From assembly GCF_001570805.1 (NCBI RefSeq), contig NZ_BCSJ01000013.1:62001-126000 (forward strand): 64,000 nt of DNA, given 5' to 3'. The first letter of the stretch is position 1. Each line of letters starts with the position of its first letter. The position numbers were made by a program, and so were the translations under genes. This DNA comes from Brevibacterium epidermidis NBRC 14811 (GTDB lineage: Bacteria; Actinomycetota; Actinomycetes; Actinomycetales; Brevibacteriaceae). The notes under the pieces are model-generated. The model was not told where the DNA came from and did not search any database. It saw nothing but the letters and a program-made list of their open reading frames with translations. This document shows, one piece after another, positions 24,677 to 32,544 of the stretch.

Positions 24677-25746
24677 CGATCCTCCTTCGGCCCTGTGCTG
24701 GTGCCAGTCGGGCTGTCTGTGACATCTGGGGTTCGCGTTTCGCCGGATCCTTCGGCCGCGTCGCGCAGCCGACTGCCGGCATCGCGCATCACCCTTCGCA
24801 GCTTCTTCCCGTGTGCGGTGCGGGTGCCGATGGCAGCCTCGGTGACTTCGGGTTCCGTCCACGCCGCGACATCCTCGGCGGCTGCGGTGGCACCTTGTGG
24901 GCGCTTCTTCTTCTCAAGAGGGCTGATGCCGTCGGCCATTCGGCGCGCCATGATGAGGAACCCGGTGTGGGCGATCATCCGGTGGTCGGGGCGAACGGCG
25001 AGTCCGTCGACATGCCAGCCGCGGACCATGGCTTCCATGGACTCGGGTTCGGCGAACTTGCCGGAGGCGCGCAGGGCTTCGACGAAGCGGGAGAGCTGCG
25101 GAACGGTGGCCACGTATGCGATGACGATTCCACCGGGTGTCAGGGCTTCGCTGACCGCGTCGAGCGTGTTCCAGGGGGTGAGCATGTCGAGCACGACACG
25201 GTCGACGCTGCCGGGGCCGAAGGTCTGCGGCAGAGTCTCGGCGAGGTCGCCGACGGTGACCGACCAGTTGTCCGGTTCGCCGTCGAAGAAGTCGGCGATG
25301 TTGCCGGTGGCGATCGTCGCGAATTCCTCACGCAGTTCGAACGAGTGGACGGACCCTTCCGGGCCCACGGCACGCAGCAAGGCCATCGACAGGGCACCGG
25401 ATCCGACGCCTGCTTCGACGACGGTGGCGCCGGGGAAGATATCGCCGAGGGTGACGATGAGTCCCGAGTCCTTCGGGTAGACGACTGCGGCGCCACGGGG
25501 CATCGAGAGGACGAAGTCTTCGTAGCGGGGGCGGAAGACCTGGAAGTCGATTCCCCCGGAGTTCGAGACGATGATTCCCTCTGTGCGCCCGATGATGTCA
25601 TCGTGACTGATGAGGCCCTTGTTCGTATGGAAGTGCTCACCTGGGGCGAGCACGAAGGTGTGCATCCGCCCTTTGGGGTCGGTGAGCTGGACCTTCTCTC
25701 CGCGGTCGAGGACGCGCGGGGGCCGGGAATGCAGTGGCTGAGTCAT
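24673..25746 (-). CDS. trmI: tRNA (adenine-58-N1)-methyltransferase TrmI
   Basis: A 357-residue SAM-dependent methyltransferase making m1A58 in tRNA T-loops. It has an N-terminal beta domain, the SAM-binding motif VVEAGVGSGALSMALL, the acidic end of strand 2 (HSFELREEF), the motif IV region VDRVVLDMLTPWN, and HVDGLAVRPDHRMIAHTGFLI. A basic C-terminal extension beyond about residue 275 makes it longer than the mycobacterial enzyme (about 280). It follows the S2P protease gene and overlaps mpa, an arrangement common in actinobacteria. TAGAGT lies 9 bases before the ATG, so the leader is very short. Confidence 0.88.
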   Translation of the reverse strand: MTQPLHSRPPRVLDRGEKVQLTDPKGRMHTFVLAPGEHFHTNKGLISHDDIIGRTEGIIVSNSGGIDFQVFRPRYEDFVLSMPRGAAVVYPKDSGLIVTLGDIFPGATVVEAGVGSGALSMALLRAVGPEGSVHSFELREEFATIATGNIADFFDGEPDNWSVTVGDLAETLPQTFGPGSVDRVVLDMLTPWNTLDAVSEALTPGGIVIAYVATVPQLSRFVEALRASGKFAEPESMEAMVRGWHVDGLAVRPDHRMIAHTGFLIMARRMADGISPLEKKKRPQGATAAAEDVAAWTEPEVTEAAIGTRTAHGKKLRRVMRDAGSRLRDAAEGSGETRTPDVTDSPTGTSTGPKEDR

Positions 25747-25791
25747 GATGATCCCACTCTACGCTGGTGAGGATTGCCTCACACAACCGGC

Positions 25792-26952
25792 TCAGGCCGC
25801 GAGCAGTTCGTCGAAGAACTCCTGCAGGTCGATGACTCCCACGAGGGTGCTGCCGTCCATGACCAGGCTGAACTGTGCCTTGGGACGGTGCGTGAGCGAT
25901 TCGAGCAGATGCGGGGCCGTGATGTCCTTCGGCACTCCGATCCATCCCGCCAGGGGGCGGGCGACCTCGCCGGCGGGAACGGCATCGAGGTTCTCGGCGA
26001 GCCGACCGGCCGCGGCGTGCCGGTCGACGAGGCCATAGGGCAACCCCTTCTGGTCGAGGACGACGATGAGCGTGCGCTCCTTCGCGTTCCCGAGCGTGTT
26101 CGCATAGTCGAGGGTGTCGGCCAGATCGGCGTCCCAGGTGGCGGCGATCGCCGGCTGGATGACCTGCGAGAGGTCGTAGGTCTCCATCTTCCGGGCACGT
26201 TTGGCATGGGTCGCGGCATCTCCGGCGGAGAACCACAGCATGATCGCGATGAGCGACATCCAGGCGACCTGCAGCGGGTCGGGTCGTTCGCCGGCCAGCA
26301 GCGGGGTGATGACCGCCCACCCGATGAAGCCGACGGCGATGATGCGTCCCACCCAGCTGGCCACGATCGTACCGAGGAATTGGGATCCGGTGATGCGCCA
26401 CATGATCGCCTGCAGCGCCCAGCCGCCGTCGAGTGGGATGCCCGGCAGCAGGTTGATCGCACCGAGTGCGACGTTGGCGAAGGTCACGGCGATGAGCAGC
26501 AGCCACGGCACCGAGGTGGGGCTGGCTGCGCTGAGACACCACCATCCCAGCAGGGCCAGAACGATGTTGACGATGGGGCCGACGATGGAGATGACGAAGC
26601 TCGTCATCGCCGCCTTGTCGCGCGGGTTGTCCATCTGCGGTTCGAACCGAGTGAACCCGCCCCAGATGTTCAGTTCGATCGCGGCGACCTTCTGCCCGTA
26701 GAACTGACCGGCGACTCCGTGAGCGAGCTCGTGGAGGAACACGGAGGCGAAGAGAAGCACCGCGTAGGCGAAAGCCACGAACCAGGCCCCGATGCCCAGA
26801 TCCGGTCGGACCTGATTGAGCCACGGGGTGAAGAGAATCGTGATCACGATGGCGGCGAGGAACCACGACCACGCCAGAATCACCGGTGCACCGAGCACAG
26901 TGCCCAAGCGCAGACCCGATGACGCACCGGGCTGGTGGTTTTTCGCGGCCAT
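25792..26952 (-). CDS. Site-2 protease family membrane metalloprotease with CBS domains
   Basis: A 386-residue M50 intramembrane protease. It has the zinc site FLHELAHGVAG (HExxH) in the second hydrophobic segment and the third ligand in NLLPGIPLDGGWAL, with about six membrane helices up to residue 225. Two CBS domains follow in the C-terminal cytosolic part (residues about 250-386), placing it with the Rip3 subgroup. S2P proteases release membrane-bound regulators; the substrate here is unknown. GGAGG upstream of the ATG marks the start. It heads a short S2P-trmI-mpa series and is divergent from the RecB-like gene. Confidence 0.88.
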   Translation of the reverse strand: MAAKNHQPGASSGLRLGTVLGAPVILAWSWFLAAIVITILFTPWLNQVRPDLGIGAWFVAFAYAVLLFASVFLHELAHGVAGQFYGQKVAAIELNIWGGFTRFEPQMDNPRDKAAMTSFVISIVGPIVNIVLALLGWWCLSAASPTSVPWLLLIAVTFANVALGAINLLPGIPLDGGWALQAIMWRITGSQFLGTIVASWVGRIIAVGFIGWAVITPLLAGERPDPLQVAWMSLIAIMLWFSAGDAATHAKRARKMETYDLSQVIQPAIAATWDADLADTLDYANTLGNAKERTLIVVLDQKGLPYGLVDRHAAAGRLAENLDAVPAGEVARPLAGWIGVPKDITAPHLLESLTHRPKAQFSLVMDGSTLVGVIDLQEFFDELLAA

Positions 26953-27050
26953 TGAAGGGGTTCCTCCGGTCGATGTGGTGGTCAGCGGACCAGTGACGGT
27001 CGGTTACTCAGCCTAACAGCGACGACGCTCCGACCGCTGGTCGCCACGTC

Positions 27051-27082
27051 GTGTCAGTGCAGGTCGTTACAGTGTAGTTATG
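27051..27082 (+). promoter_or_regulatory. PafBC-type damage promoter of the RecB-like gene, leaderless
   Basis: GTGTCAGTG (27051-27059), 8 bases, TACAGT (27068-27073), 6 bases, ATG. The first block matches 8 of 9 positions of TTGTCRGTG with exactly the N8 spacing of the RecA-independent damage promoters of mycobacteria. Confidence 0.7.
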
Positions 27083-27889
27083 GCCGAGCTCACCAGTCTG
27101 TCGCCCTCCCGGGCCAACGACTTCATCCAATGCCCTCTGAAGTTCCGTTTCCGCAGCATCGACAAGCTGCCGGAGCCTCCTTCTCAGGCGGCGTTCCGCG
27201 GCACCGTGGTCCACTCGGTGCTCGAGAAGCTGTTCACCGCACCTGCGGCCGAACGCACGGCCGAACTCGCGCAGACGATGCTCATGCCGGCGTGGGAGGA
27301 GCTCGTCGAGAAGGATCCGGATGTCCTCGAGATCTTCGGGGAGGAATCGGAGAAGGAGACGTTCTTCACATCGGCGCGTCGGCTCATCGATTCGTACTTC
27401 GTTCTCGAGTATCCGGAGCATCTCGAACCGGAGGAGACAGAGAAGTTCGTCCGTACGAAACTCGACAACGGTCTTGAGCTGCGCGGCTTCATCGACCGGG
27501 TCGACGTCGCTCCGGGCGGGGAACGGCGTCTCGTCGACTACAAGACGGGCAAGCAGCCGAAACCTCAGTACGGACGTGAGGCGAAGTTCCAGATGGGCTT
27601 CTACGCTCTCGTCGTCTACCGACTGTCAGGTGAGCTCGTCCATACCCTGCAGCTGATGTATCTGGGTTCGCGCAGCGTGCTGAAGTCTCATCCGACGATG
27701 GCTGAGGTCGAACAGACGCAGTTCGAGATCGATGCGATCTGGAAGGACATCATCGCCTCTGCCGAATCGGATCGGTGGCGGCCGAAGAAGTCGCCGCTGT
27801 GCAACTGGTGCACTTTCAAACCGCTGTGCCCGGCCTGGGGCAACACCGCTCCCCCGACGCCGGAGATCACGAAGATCGTCGGGGCTTAA
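27080..27889 (+). CDS. RecB-family PD-(D/E)XK exonuclease with Fe-S cysteines
   Basis: A 269-residue nuclease of the RecB/Cas4-like family. It has the family layout SPSRANDFIQCPLKFRFR, GTVVHSVLEKLF (active-site His), GFIDRVDVAPGGERRLVDYKTGKQPKP (catalytic D-x-K: VDYKTGK) and the helical QMGFYAL motif. One N-terminal cysteine (IQCP) and three C-terminal ones (CNWCTFKPLC) form the pattern of a 4Fe-4S-stapled nuclease as in AddB and Cas4. The mycobacterial counterpart lies by trmI and mpa. The promoter points to induction by DNA damage through PafBC. The gene converges on the HAD gene with a 3-base gap. Confidence 0.88.
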   Translation: MAELTSLSPSRANDFIQCPLKFRFRSIDKLPEPPSQAAFRGTVVHSVLEKLFTAPAAERTAELAQTMLMPAWEELVEKDPDVLEIFGEESEKETFFTSARRLIDSYFVLEYPEHLEPEETEKFVRTKLDNGLELRGFIDRVDVAPGGERRLVDYKTGKQPKPQYGREAKFQMGFYALVVYRLSGELVHTLQLMYLGSRSVLKSHPTMAEVEQTQFEIDAIWKDIIASAESDRWRPKKSPLCNWCTFKPLCPAWGNTAPPTPEITKIVGA

Positions 27890-27892
27890 GTC

Positions 27893-28567
27893 TCAGGCGC
27901 TCTGCTGAGCCCGGAGGTGGCGCAGGTCGGCGACACTGCGGCCGTCGAGGGTGTCCCAGAGGATGCGGCCCGGACGTGGTTCGAGGTCGACGAAGTGCGG
28001 GATTCCGATCGCAATGGTTCCGGCAGCCTCGGCGCTGGCCAGGCCCGGCTTCGAGTCCTCCAGTGCCACGCATTCGGCGGGATCGAGATCGAGCAGCGCA
28101 GCTCCGCGCAGATAAGGTTCGGGGTCCGGTTTGCCGGCGGAGACTTCATCGCCGGAGACGAGACCCGCGAAGCTGTCCGTCGGGCAGCTGGCGATGACTG
28201 CCTCGGCGAGGGGTCGGTAGGACATCGTGACCATGACACTCGGGATGCCTTCGGCCTTGAGCTCGGCCAGCAGCTCCAGGGCACCGGGGCGGAACGGCAC
28301 TGACTCACGGATCTGTGCGATGACGTTGCCCATGAGGGTCTCGACGATCTCCTCGGCGGGCAGGTCGAGGCCGGCTTCACGCATCATTCGGGCGGAGACA
28401 ATCAGTTCGTTGCCGACGAATTCGAGTCCCTGCTCTTCCGACCAGGGCAGGCCGTGGGCGTTCATGAGTTCGGTCTCGGCACGGATCCAATACGGCTCGG
28501 TGTCGACCAGGGTTCCGTCCATGTCCCAGAGGACGGCGGCAGGGTCGGCTGATGCATGGTTCGTCAT
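27893..28567 (-). CDS. HAD-superfamily phosphatase (beta-phosphoglucomutase-like)
   Basis: A 224-residue subfamily IA HAD hydrolase: motif I LWDMDGTLVDTEPYW, motif II MVTMSYR, the lysine in SAGKPDPEPYL and motif IV CVALEDSKPG. A helical cap lies between motifs I and II. Such enzymes remove phosphate from sugars or small metabolites; the substrate cannot be assigned. The ATG at 28567 is chosen because TACGCT ends 6 bases upstream; a longer in-frame extension would run through the divergent promoter. Confidence 0.85.
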   Translation of the reverse strand: MTNHASADPAAVLWDMDGTLVDTEPYWIRAETELMNAHGLPWSEEQGLEFVGNELIVSARMMREAGLDLPAEEIVETLMGNVIAQIRESVPFRPGALELLAELKAEGIPSVMVTMSYRPLAEAVIASCPTDSFAGLVSGDEVSAGKPDPEPYLRGAALLDLDPAECVALEDSKPGLASAEAAGTIAIGIPHFVDLEPRPGRILWDTLDGRSVADLRHLRAQQSA

Positions 28568-28579
28568 ACGCCCAGCGTA
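28565..28579 (-). promoter_or_regulatory. Leaderless promoter of the HAD gene
   Basis: TACGCT (minus strand 28579-28574), 6 bases, ATG at 28567. It overlaps the -10 of the divergent PAC2 gene by 2 bases. Confidence 0.55.
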
Positions 28580-28592
28580 GTCTGGAACCATG
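28578..28592 (+). promoter_or_regulatory. Leaderless promoter of the PAC2 gene
   Basis: TAGTCT (28578-28583), 6 bases, ATG at 28590. Confidence 0.6.
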
Positions 28593-29420
28593 AGTATTCT
28601 TCCATCCGGGTCCGGGGCACTCGTCTTCATCGCCTTCGAAGGTCAGGATGCCGATGCTTCCGAGGCGGCGAGTTCGCTGGTCAAGGATCTCATCGAGGTC
28701 TGGGACTTAAGCGACTCCGAGATCCTCGACACAGATGGGTTCTATGAGTTCCGCTTCTCCGAACCCGAGATCATCCGCGACGAAGAAGGAACTGCCTCGA
28801 TCGCCTGGCCGGGTGTCGCGGTGCATCGGGGCCGCCTCGGCGAACGGCCGGTCACGGTCGTCCAAGGCCACGAACCTGGTCTGAAATGGCGGGAGTTCCT
28901 CTCCCTCGTCCTCGCTCACGTCGGTGACGACGATACTGTCGTCCTCCTCGGCGGTCTCCATGCCGAGGTTCCGCATACACGTCCTCTGCCTGTGGTGGCC
29001 AATACGGAGGACGCCGAGCTCGCGTCCGAGCTCGGCATCGACGCCAACGGCTATGAGGGACCCATCGGCATTCTCGGGCTCCTCAGCGTCGCGTGCCGGT
29101 GGCGCGGAATCAGAGCGATCAATCTGTGGGTGGGCGTGCCGGACTATCTGGCCGAGTCGCCGTCGCCGAAGGCCGAGCTCGCATTGGCGAAGGCTGTCGA
29201 ACGCTATGTCGGCATCGAAATCGACATCCACGTGCTTGAAGAAGAGAGTCGGGCTTGGGAACTCGGCGCCGACGAGCTCGTCTCCTTCAATCCCCGGCTG
29301 GCCGAACTCGTCACAGCACTGGAGAAGCAGAACGATTCGGCCGAGCTGCCGGAGGCCAGCGGAGACGCCATCGCGGCCGAGTTCGAGCGCTATCTGCGCA
29401 AACGCGGCCGCGATAAGTGA
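28590..29420 (+). CDS. PAC2 family protein
   Basis: A 276-residue protein of the PAC2 family, named for eukaryotic proteasome assembly chaperone 2. The fold is visible from LVFIAFEGQDADASEAASSLV, the GLHAEVPHTRPLPV segment, GYEGPIGILGLLSVACRWRGI and GVPDYLAESPSPKAELALAKAV. In actinobacteria these proteins are not proven proteasome chaperones, but this one lies a few kilobases from the proteasome genes and beside mshC, the same association as in mycobacteria (Rv2125). It has no membrane segment. Start supported by the leaderless promoter. Confidence 0.85.
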   Translation: MSILPSGSGALVFIAFEGQDADASEAASSLVKDLIEVWDLSDSEILDTDGFYEFRFSEPEIIRDEEGTASIAWPGVAVHRGRLGERPVTVVQGHEPGLKWREFLSLVLAHVGDDDTVVLLGGLHAEVPHTRPLPVVANTEDAELASELGIDANGYEGPIGILGLLSVACRWRGIRAINLWVGVPDYLAESPSPKAELALAKAVERYVGIEIDIHVLEEESRAWELGADELVSFNPRLAELVTALEKQNDSAELPEASGDAIAAEFERYLRKRGRDK

Positions 29421-29439
29421 ATCTCGGGCACTCGGTTGA

Positions 29440-29458
29440 ACCACCGGCACTCGGTGGT
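29440..29458. terminator. Hairpin between PAC2 gene and mshC
   Basis: ACCACCG (29440-29446) pairs with CGGTGGT (29452-29458) between convergent genes; no long T-tract. Confidence 0.4.
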
Positions 29459-29478
29459 CAGTCGGTGACCGTCGGTCG

Positions 29479-30738
29479 TCAGTCCAGCAAGCGGATGCCC
29501 AGCAGGGCATCGACGGCGTCAGCGACGCGATCGCCGCTGAGCGCTGCGGTCTCCGAAGGTTCGGAGTCCGCGTAGTGTTCGGCCCATTCGTCGAGGATTC
29601 CCAGGGCACGGGGGCTGTCCAGGTCGTCGGTGAGTGCTTCACGCAGCAGGCCGATGATGTGCTCGCGCAGACCCTGACGACATTCTGATTCGCATTTGGC
29701 CGCATGCTTCCATGCCTGGAGGCGCGCCTCGGCAATGGAGAGCTGCTCCTCGGTGAAGCTCCAGTCACTGCGGTAGTGGTTGGACAGGATCACGGTGCGG
29801 ATGGCCATGGGGTCGACTCCGCGTTCGCGCAGCTTCGAAACGAGGACGAGGTTGCCCTTGGACTTGCTCATCTTCTCGCCGTCGAGGCCGACCATACCGG
29901 TGTGCATATAGGTCTTCGCCATCGGAGTGTCCCGCCACGCCGCGGCATGGGCGGCGCTCATCTCGTGGTGCGGGAAGATGAGGTCGTTGCCGCCTCCCTG
30001 TACGTCGACGGGGAAGCCGAGGTACTTGTCGGCGATGACGGTGCATTCGACATGCCAGCCCGGTCGTCCGCGGCCCAGTGCTCCCCCGTCCCAGGACGGT
30101 TCGTCTTCACGTTCGGCACGCCACAGCAGCGGGTCGATGGGGTTGTCCTTGCCCGGGGTCTCGGGGTCTCCGCCGCGTGCGGCCGAGAGCGCAGCCATGG
30201 TCTCCCGATCATCATGGCTGACGGTGCCGAAAGGCGGGTTGATCTGCGTTGAGACCCGGTAGTAGACGTCACCGTTGTCGAGCTTGTACGCGGCTCCCTT
30301 ATCCACGAGGTCGCGGACGCCGGCAGCGATCTCGTCGACGGATTCGACGACGCCGATGAAGCTGGACGGCGGGATCACCCGTAGGGCTTCCATGTCCTCG
30401 CGGAAGAGCTGGATCTGGGAGGAGGCGAGTTCGCGCCAGTCGACTCCAGTGGCGTCGGCCCTCTCCAGCAGCGGGTCGTCGACATCAGTGGTGTTCTGTC
30501 CGTAGACGACCTCGAGTCCGGCGTCACGCCAGATCCGGTTGAGCAGGTCGAAGGCCACATATGTGGCGGCGTGCCCGAGGTGCGTCGCATCGTACGGGGT
30601 GATGCCGCAGACGTAGAGTCGAGCGGTCTGCTCGGATCCGCGCAGTCGGCGCGGGCTGCGGGTGCTCGTGTCGAAGACCGTGGGCACCTTGCCGGTGCTG
30701 GTCAGACGGGGCAGTTGAGGTTCGGGCCATGACTTCAC
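29479..30738 (-). CDS. mshC: L-cysteine:1D-myo-inositol 2-amino-2-deoxy-glucopyranoside ligase MshC
   Basis: A 419-residue enzyme of mycothiol biosynthesis that joins cysteine to glucosaminyl-inositol with ATP. It descends from cysteinyl-tRNA synthetase: zinc-site cysteine in YVCGITPYD, HIGH-like THLGHAAT, WHVECTVIADKYLG, the FPHHE zinc motif and KMSKSKGN. The tRNA anticodon-binding domain is replaced by a short helical end, giving the typical MshC length. The GTG at 30738 has TAGGCT 7 bases upstream. Its presence marks the organism as a mycothiol producer. Confidence 0.92.
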   Translation of the reverse strand: MKSWPEPQLPRLTSTGKVPTVFDTSTRSPRRLRGSEQTARLYVCGITPYDATHLGHAATYVAFDLLNRIWRDAGLEVVYGQNTTDVDDPLLERADATGVDWRELASSQIQLFREDMEALRVIPPSSFIGVVESVDEIAAGVRDLVDKGAAYKLDNGDVYYRVSTQINPPFGTVSHDDRETMAALSAARGGDPETPGKDNPIDPLLWRAEREDEPSWDGGALGRGRPGWHVECTVIADKYLGFPVDVQGGGNDLIFPHHEMSAAHAAAWRDTPMAKTYMHTGMVGLDGEKMSKSKGNLVLVSKLRERGVDPMAIRTVILSNHYRSDWSFTEEQLSIAEARLQAWKHAAKCESECRQGLREHIIGLLREALTDDLDSPRALGILDEWAEHYADSEPSETAALSGDRVADAVDALLGIRLLD

Positions 30739-30751
30739 GGCACCCAGCCTA
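30736..30751 (-). promoter_or_regulatory. Leaderless promoter of mshC
   Basis: TAGGCT (minus strand 30751-30746), 7 bases, GTG at 30738. Confidence 0.55.
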
Positions 30752-30798
30752 ACCGAGAGGCAGGCGATCGGCACTTCCGAAACGACGTGATGCCGGTT

Positions 30799-31614
30799 TC
30801 AGATCGGCGGCCAGGGAATGACGGTGCGATCGGCGGGTGCTTCGGGGAAGAATTCTGCGGCGAGAAGCCGGCTCGCCCGGTATTTCAGGGCCTGCAGCTC
30901 AGCGGCTGACAGGCAGTCGCTCAATTGGGCCCGCAGCGGTTCCTCCATGGCGGCTACTTCCTGCAGAGCATCGATCTCTTCAGCACAGAACGAGGTGCGA
31001 GAGAAACCCCACAGTACGGTGCGCAGCTTCTCCTCGTGGTGGAAGGTCAGTCCGTTGTCGATGCCGAAGATGCCGATATCAGCGGAGGCAGTGCTCGGCA
31101 GAACGCTGCCAGTGATGACATGGCCGGCTTTGCGGTCGGCGTTGTTGGCCAAGAGGTCGAAGAAGGCGATTGTCCGCAGGCTCTCGTCGACGGAGTGGGA
31201 GAGCACGAGATCGCGGCCATCCTCGGCGCGCAGGGCGAAGATCGGGGTGTGATCGACGGGGATCGCGTTGACCGTCGACAGGGTCACCGCTTCGTCATCG
31301 TCGGAGGCTTCGACGTAGGCCTGCAGAGATCCGCGACCGGCGGGCAGATCGTCGCGCAGCACCGTCGGCGGGACCACTCCGAGGTCGAGAGCGTGGGAGA
31401 GCCGGAAGGCTGCGACCTCACGCAGGGCCAGCGTCTCCAGTGGGAAGTCCGTCAGGGGCCGTTCGCCGGAGATCGGTTTGTACACGGCCTTGATCGCCCG
31501 GCCCTCGTGTTCGAGGACGAGCAGGCGGGTGTCGTTGCTGGCGCGCGGGATCGCTCCCATCTCCGTCCAGTCCCCCGCTTCCAAAGCGTCGAGGAGTATC
31601 CCTTGGTCCATCAC
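30799..31614 (-). CDS. SCO1664 family PI3/4-kinase-like protein
   Basis: A 271-residue protein of an actinobacterial family distantly related to phosphatidylinositol 3/4-kinases and HipA. It has a nucleotide-binding lysine region (IKAVYKPISGERPLTDFP), a catalytic-loop-like FFDLLANNADRKAGHVI and a metal-loop-like GIFGIDNGLTFHHEEKLRTVLWGF. These support a kinase fold; the substrate is unknown. It follows the DUF3090 gene by a few bases, and the start is GTG 31614 or ATG 31611. It lies directly upstream of mshC, whose substrate contains inositol, so an inositol-related role is possible but unproven. Confidence 0.8.
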   Translation of the reverse strand: MMDQGILLDALEAGDWTEMGAIPRASNDTRLLVLEHEGRAIKAVYKPISGERPLTDFPLETLALREVAAFRLSHALDLGVVPPTVLRDDLPAGRGSLQAYVEASDDDEAVTLSTVNAIPVDHTPIFALRAEDGRDLVLSHSVDESLRTIAFFDLLANNADRKAGHVITGSVLPSTASADIGIFGIDNGLTFHHEEKLRTVLWGFSRTSFCAEEIDALQEVAAMEEPLRAQLSDCLSAAELQALKYRASRLLAAEFFPEAPADRTVIPWPPI

Positions 31615-31617
31615 TGA

Positions 31618-32181
31618 TCAGGCGCGCGGGATCCCGTTGGCGCGCGGGCACAGATGGCCGTCGGGTTCGAGCGGGAGGGAGCAGAACGGGCAGTCTCCGC
31701 GTCCGGCGCTGACGACCTGCTCTCCGCGGCGGGCGAATTCTCGGGCAGCGGCCGCATCGAGGACGATGCGCAGCACTTCGCGTTCGACCTCGTCGTCATC
31801 GGGATCGGCGGAGGTTCCGGCCTGGGCGTCCGCCTCGGTGAGTTCGAAGCATTCGATGACGAGTTCGTGTTTGACGGTGTCCCAGCCCAGGCTCATCGTG
31901 CCGACGCGGAATTCCGGTTCGATGGGAACGTTGAGCCCGGCATTGTCGATGAGATCATCGAGAGCAGTCTGCGGAACCCGAGCGGCCGGGTCCTTGATCA
32001 TCACCATGTCGAGCAGTTCGGTGATCCGATCGGAGAGGATCTCGACCTGCTCCTTCTCGACGACCACGGTGGTCAGCGCATTGCCGGACTTCGCTTGGAG
32101 GAGGAACGTCCTCTCGCCGGGAAGTCCGATTGTGCCGACGATGAAACGATCGGGTGTGGGGTGGTCGTACAGAGCTGCCAT
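31618..32181 (-). CDS. DUF3090 family zinc-ribbon protein
   Basis: A 187-residue conserved actinobacterial protein. The N-terminal part is beta-rich (FIVGTIGLPGERTFLLQAKSGNALTTVVVEKEQVEIL) and the C-terminal end carries CPFCSLPLEPDGHLCPRANG, a likely zinc ribbon with three cysteines and a histidine. Function is unknown. It is almost always encoded with the SCO1664-type kinase and an MSMEG_4193-type phosphatase, and here it heads the DUF3090-SCO1664 pair. Start confirmed by TAGGCT 6 bases upstream. Confidence 0.85.
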   Translation of the reverse strand: MAALYDHPTPDRFIVGTIGLPGERTFLLQAKSGNALTTVVVEKEQVEILSDRITELLDMVMIKDPAARVPQTALDDLIDNAGLNVPIEPEFRVGTMSLGWDTVKHELVIECFELTEADAQAGTSADPDDDEVEREVLRIVLDAAAAREFARRGEQVVSAGRGDCPFCSLPLEPDGHLCPRANGIPRA

Positions 32182-32193
32182 GTCTTCAGCCTA
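32179..32193 (-). promoter_or_regulatory. Leaderless promoter of DUF3090-SCO1664
   Basis: TAGGCT (minus strand 32193-32188), 6 bases, ATG at 32181. Confidence 0.6.
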
Positions 32194-32226
32194 GTTCAAA
32201 CACTTACATGTCGGTCCTGCCTGGGA

Positions 32227-32241
32227 TACATTTGAGTCATG
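32227..32241 (+). promoter_or_regulatory. Leaderless promoter of the small acidic protein gene
   Basis: TACATT (32227-32232), 6 bases, ATG at 32239. Confidence 0.6.
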
Positions 32242-32499
32242 AGCACTGATCCTCGTGAGGCCCTGGACGCATTCCTCGAAGCAGTGAGAGAGCACTACGC
32301 TGCATCCGCACACCGCAACGGTGACCAAGACCCCCGAGTCGAAGCCGCTTATATGGCTTTGGCCGATGCCTTCGAAATCTACGAAGACGCGATCTACACC
32401 GCGTTCGACGAAGTCACCCCGTTCGAACTCTTCGATGATGTCGAGGACGCCAAGGACGATGACGAGTTCCTCCTCGACGATGATGACGAGGACGACTGA
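32239..32499 (+). CDS. Small acidic hypothetical protein, 86 aa
   Basis: An 86-residue acidic protein not assigned to a named family. Residues 5-60 look helical (REALDAFLEAVREHYAASAHR, VEAAYMALADAFEIYEDAIYTAFDEV) and the last 25 residues are almost only Asp and Glu with a few hydrophobics. It could bind basic partners or metal. The leaderless promoter and codon use support a real gene. Neighbours on both sides belong to the conserved DUF3090/mshC/uppP cluster, but no role can be given. Confidence 0.65.
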   Translation: MSTDPREALDAFLEAVREHYAASAHRNGDQDPRVEAAYMALADAFEIYEDAIYTAFDEVTPFELFDDVEDAKDDDEFLLDDDDEDD

Positions 32500-32544
32500 G
32501 AGCTTCGTCCAGAAACGGAGCCGACTCGTCCCCTCTCCGAGGCT

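Noticed and set aside
32210..32241. PafBC-like element ATGTCGGTC before the small acidic protein gene
   Set aside because: The TGTCGG core is 12 rather than 10 bases from the -10, so the spacing does not fit.
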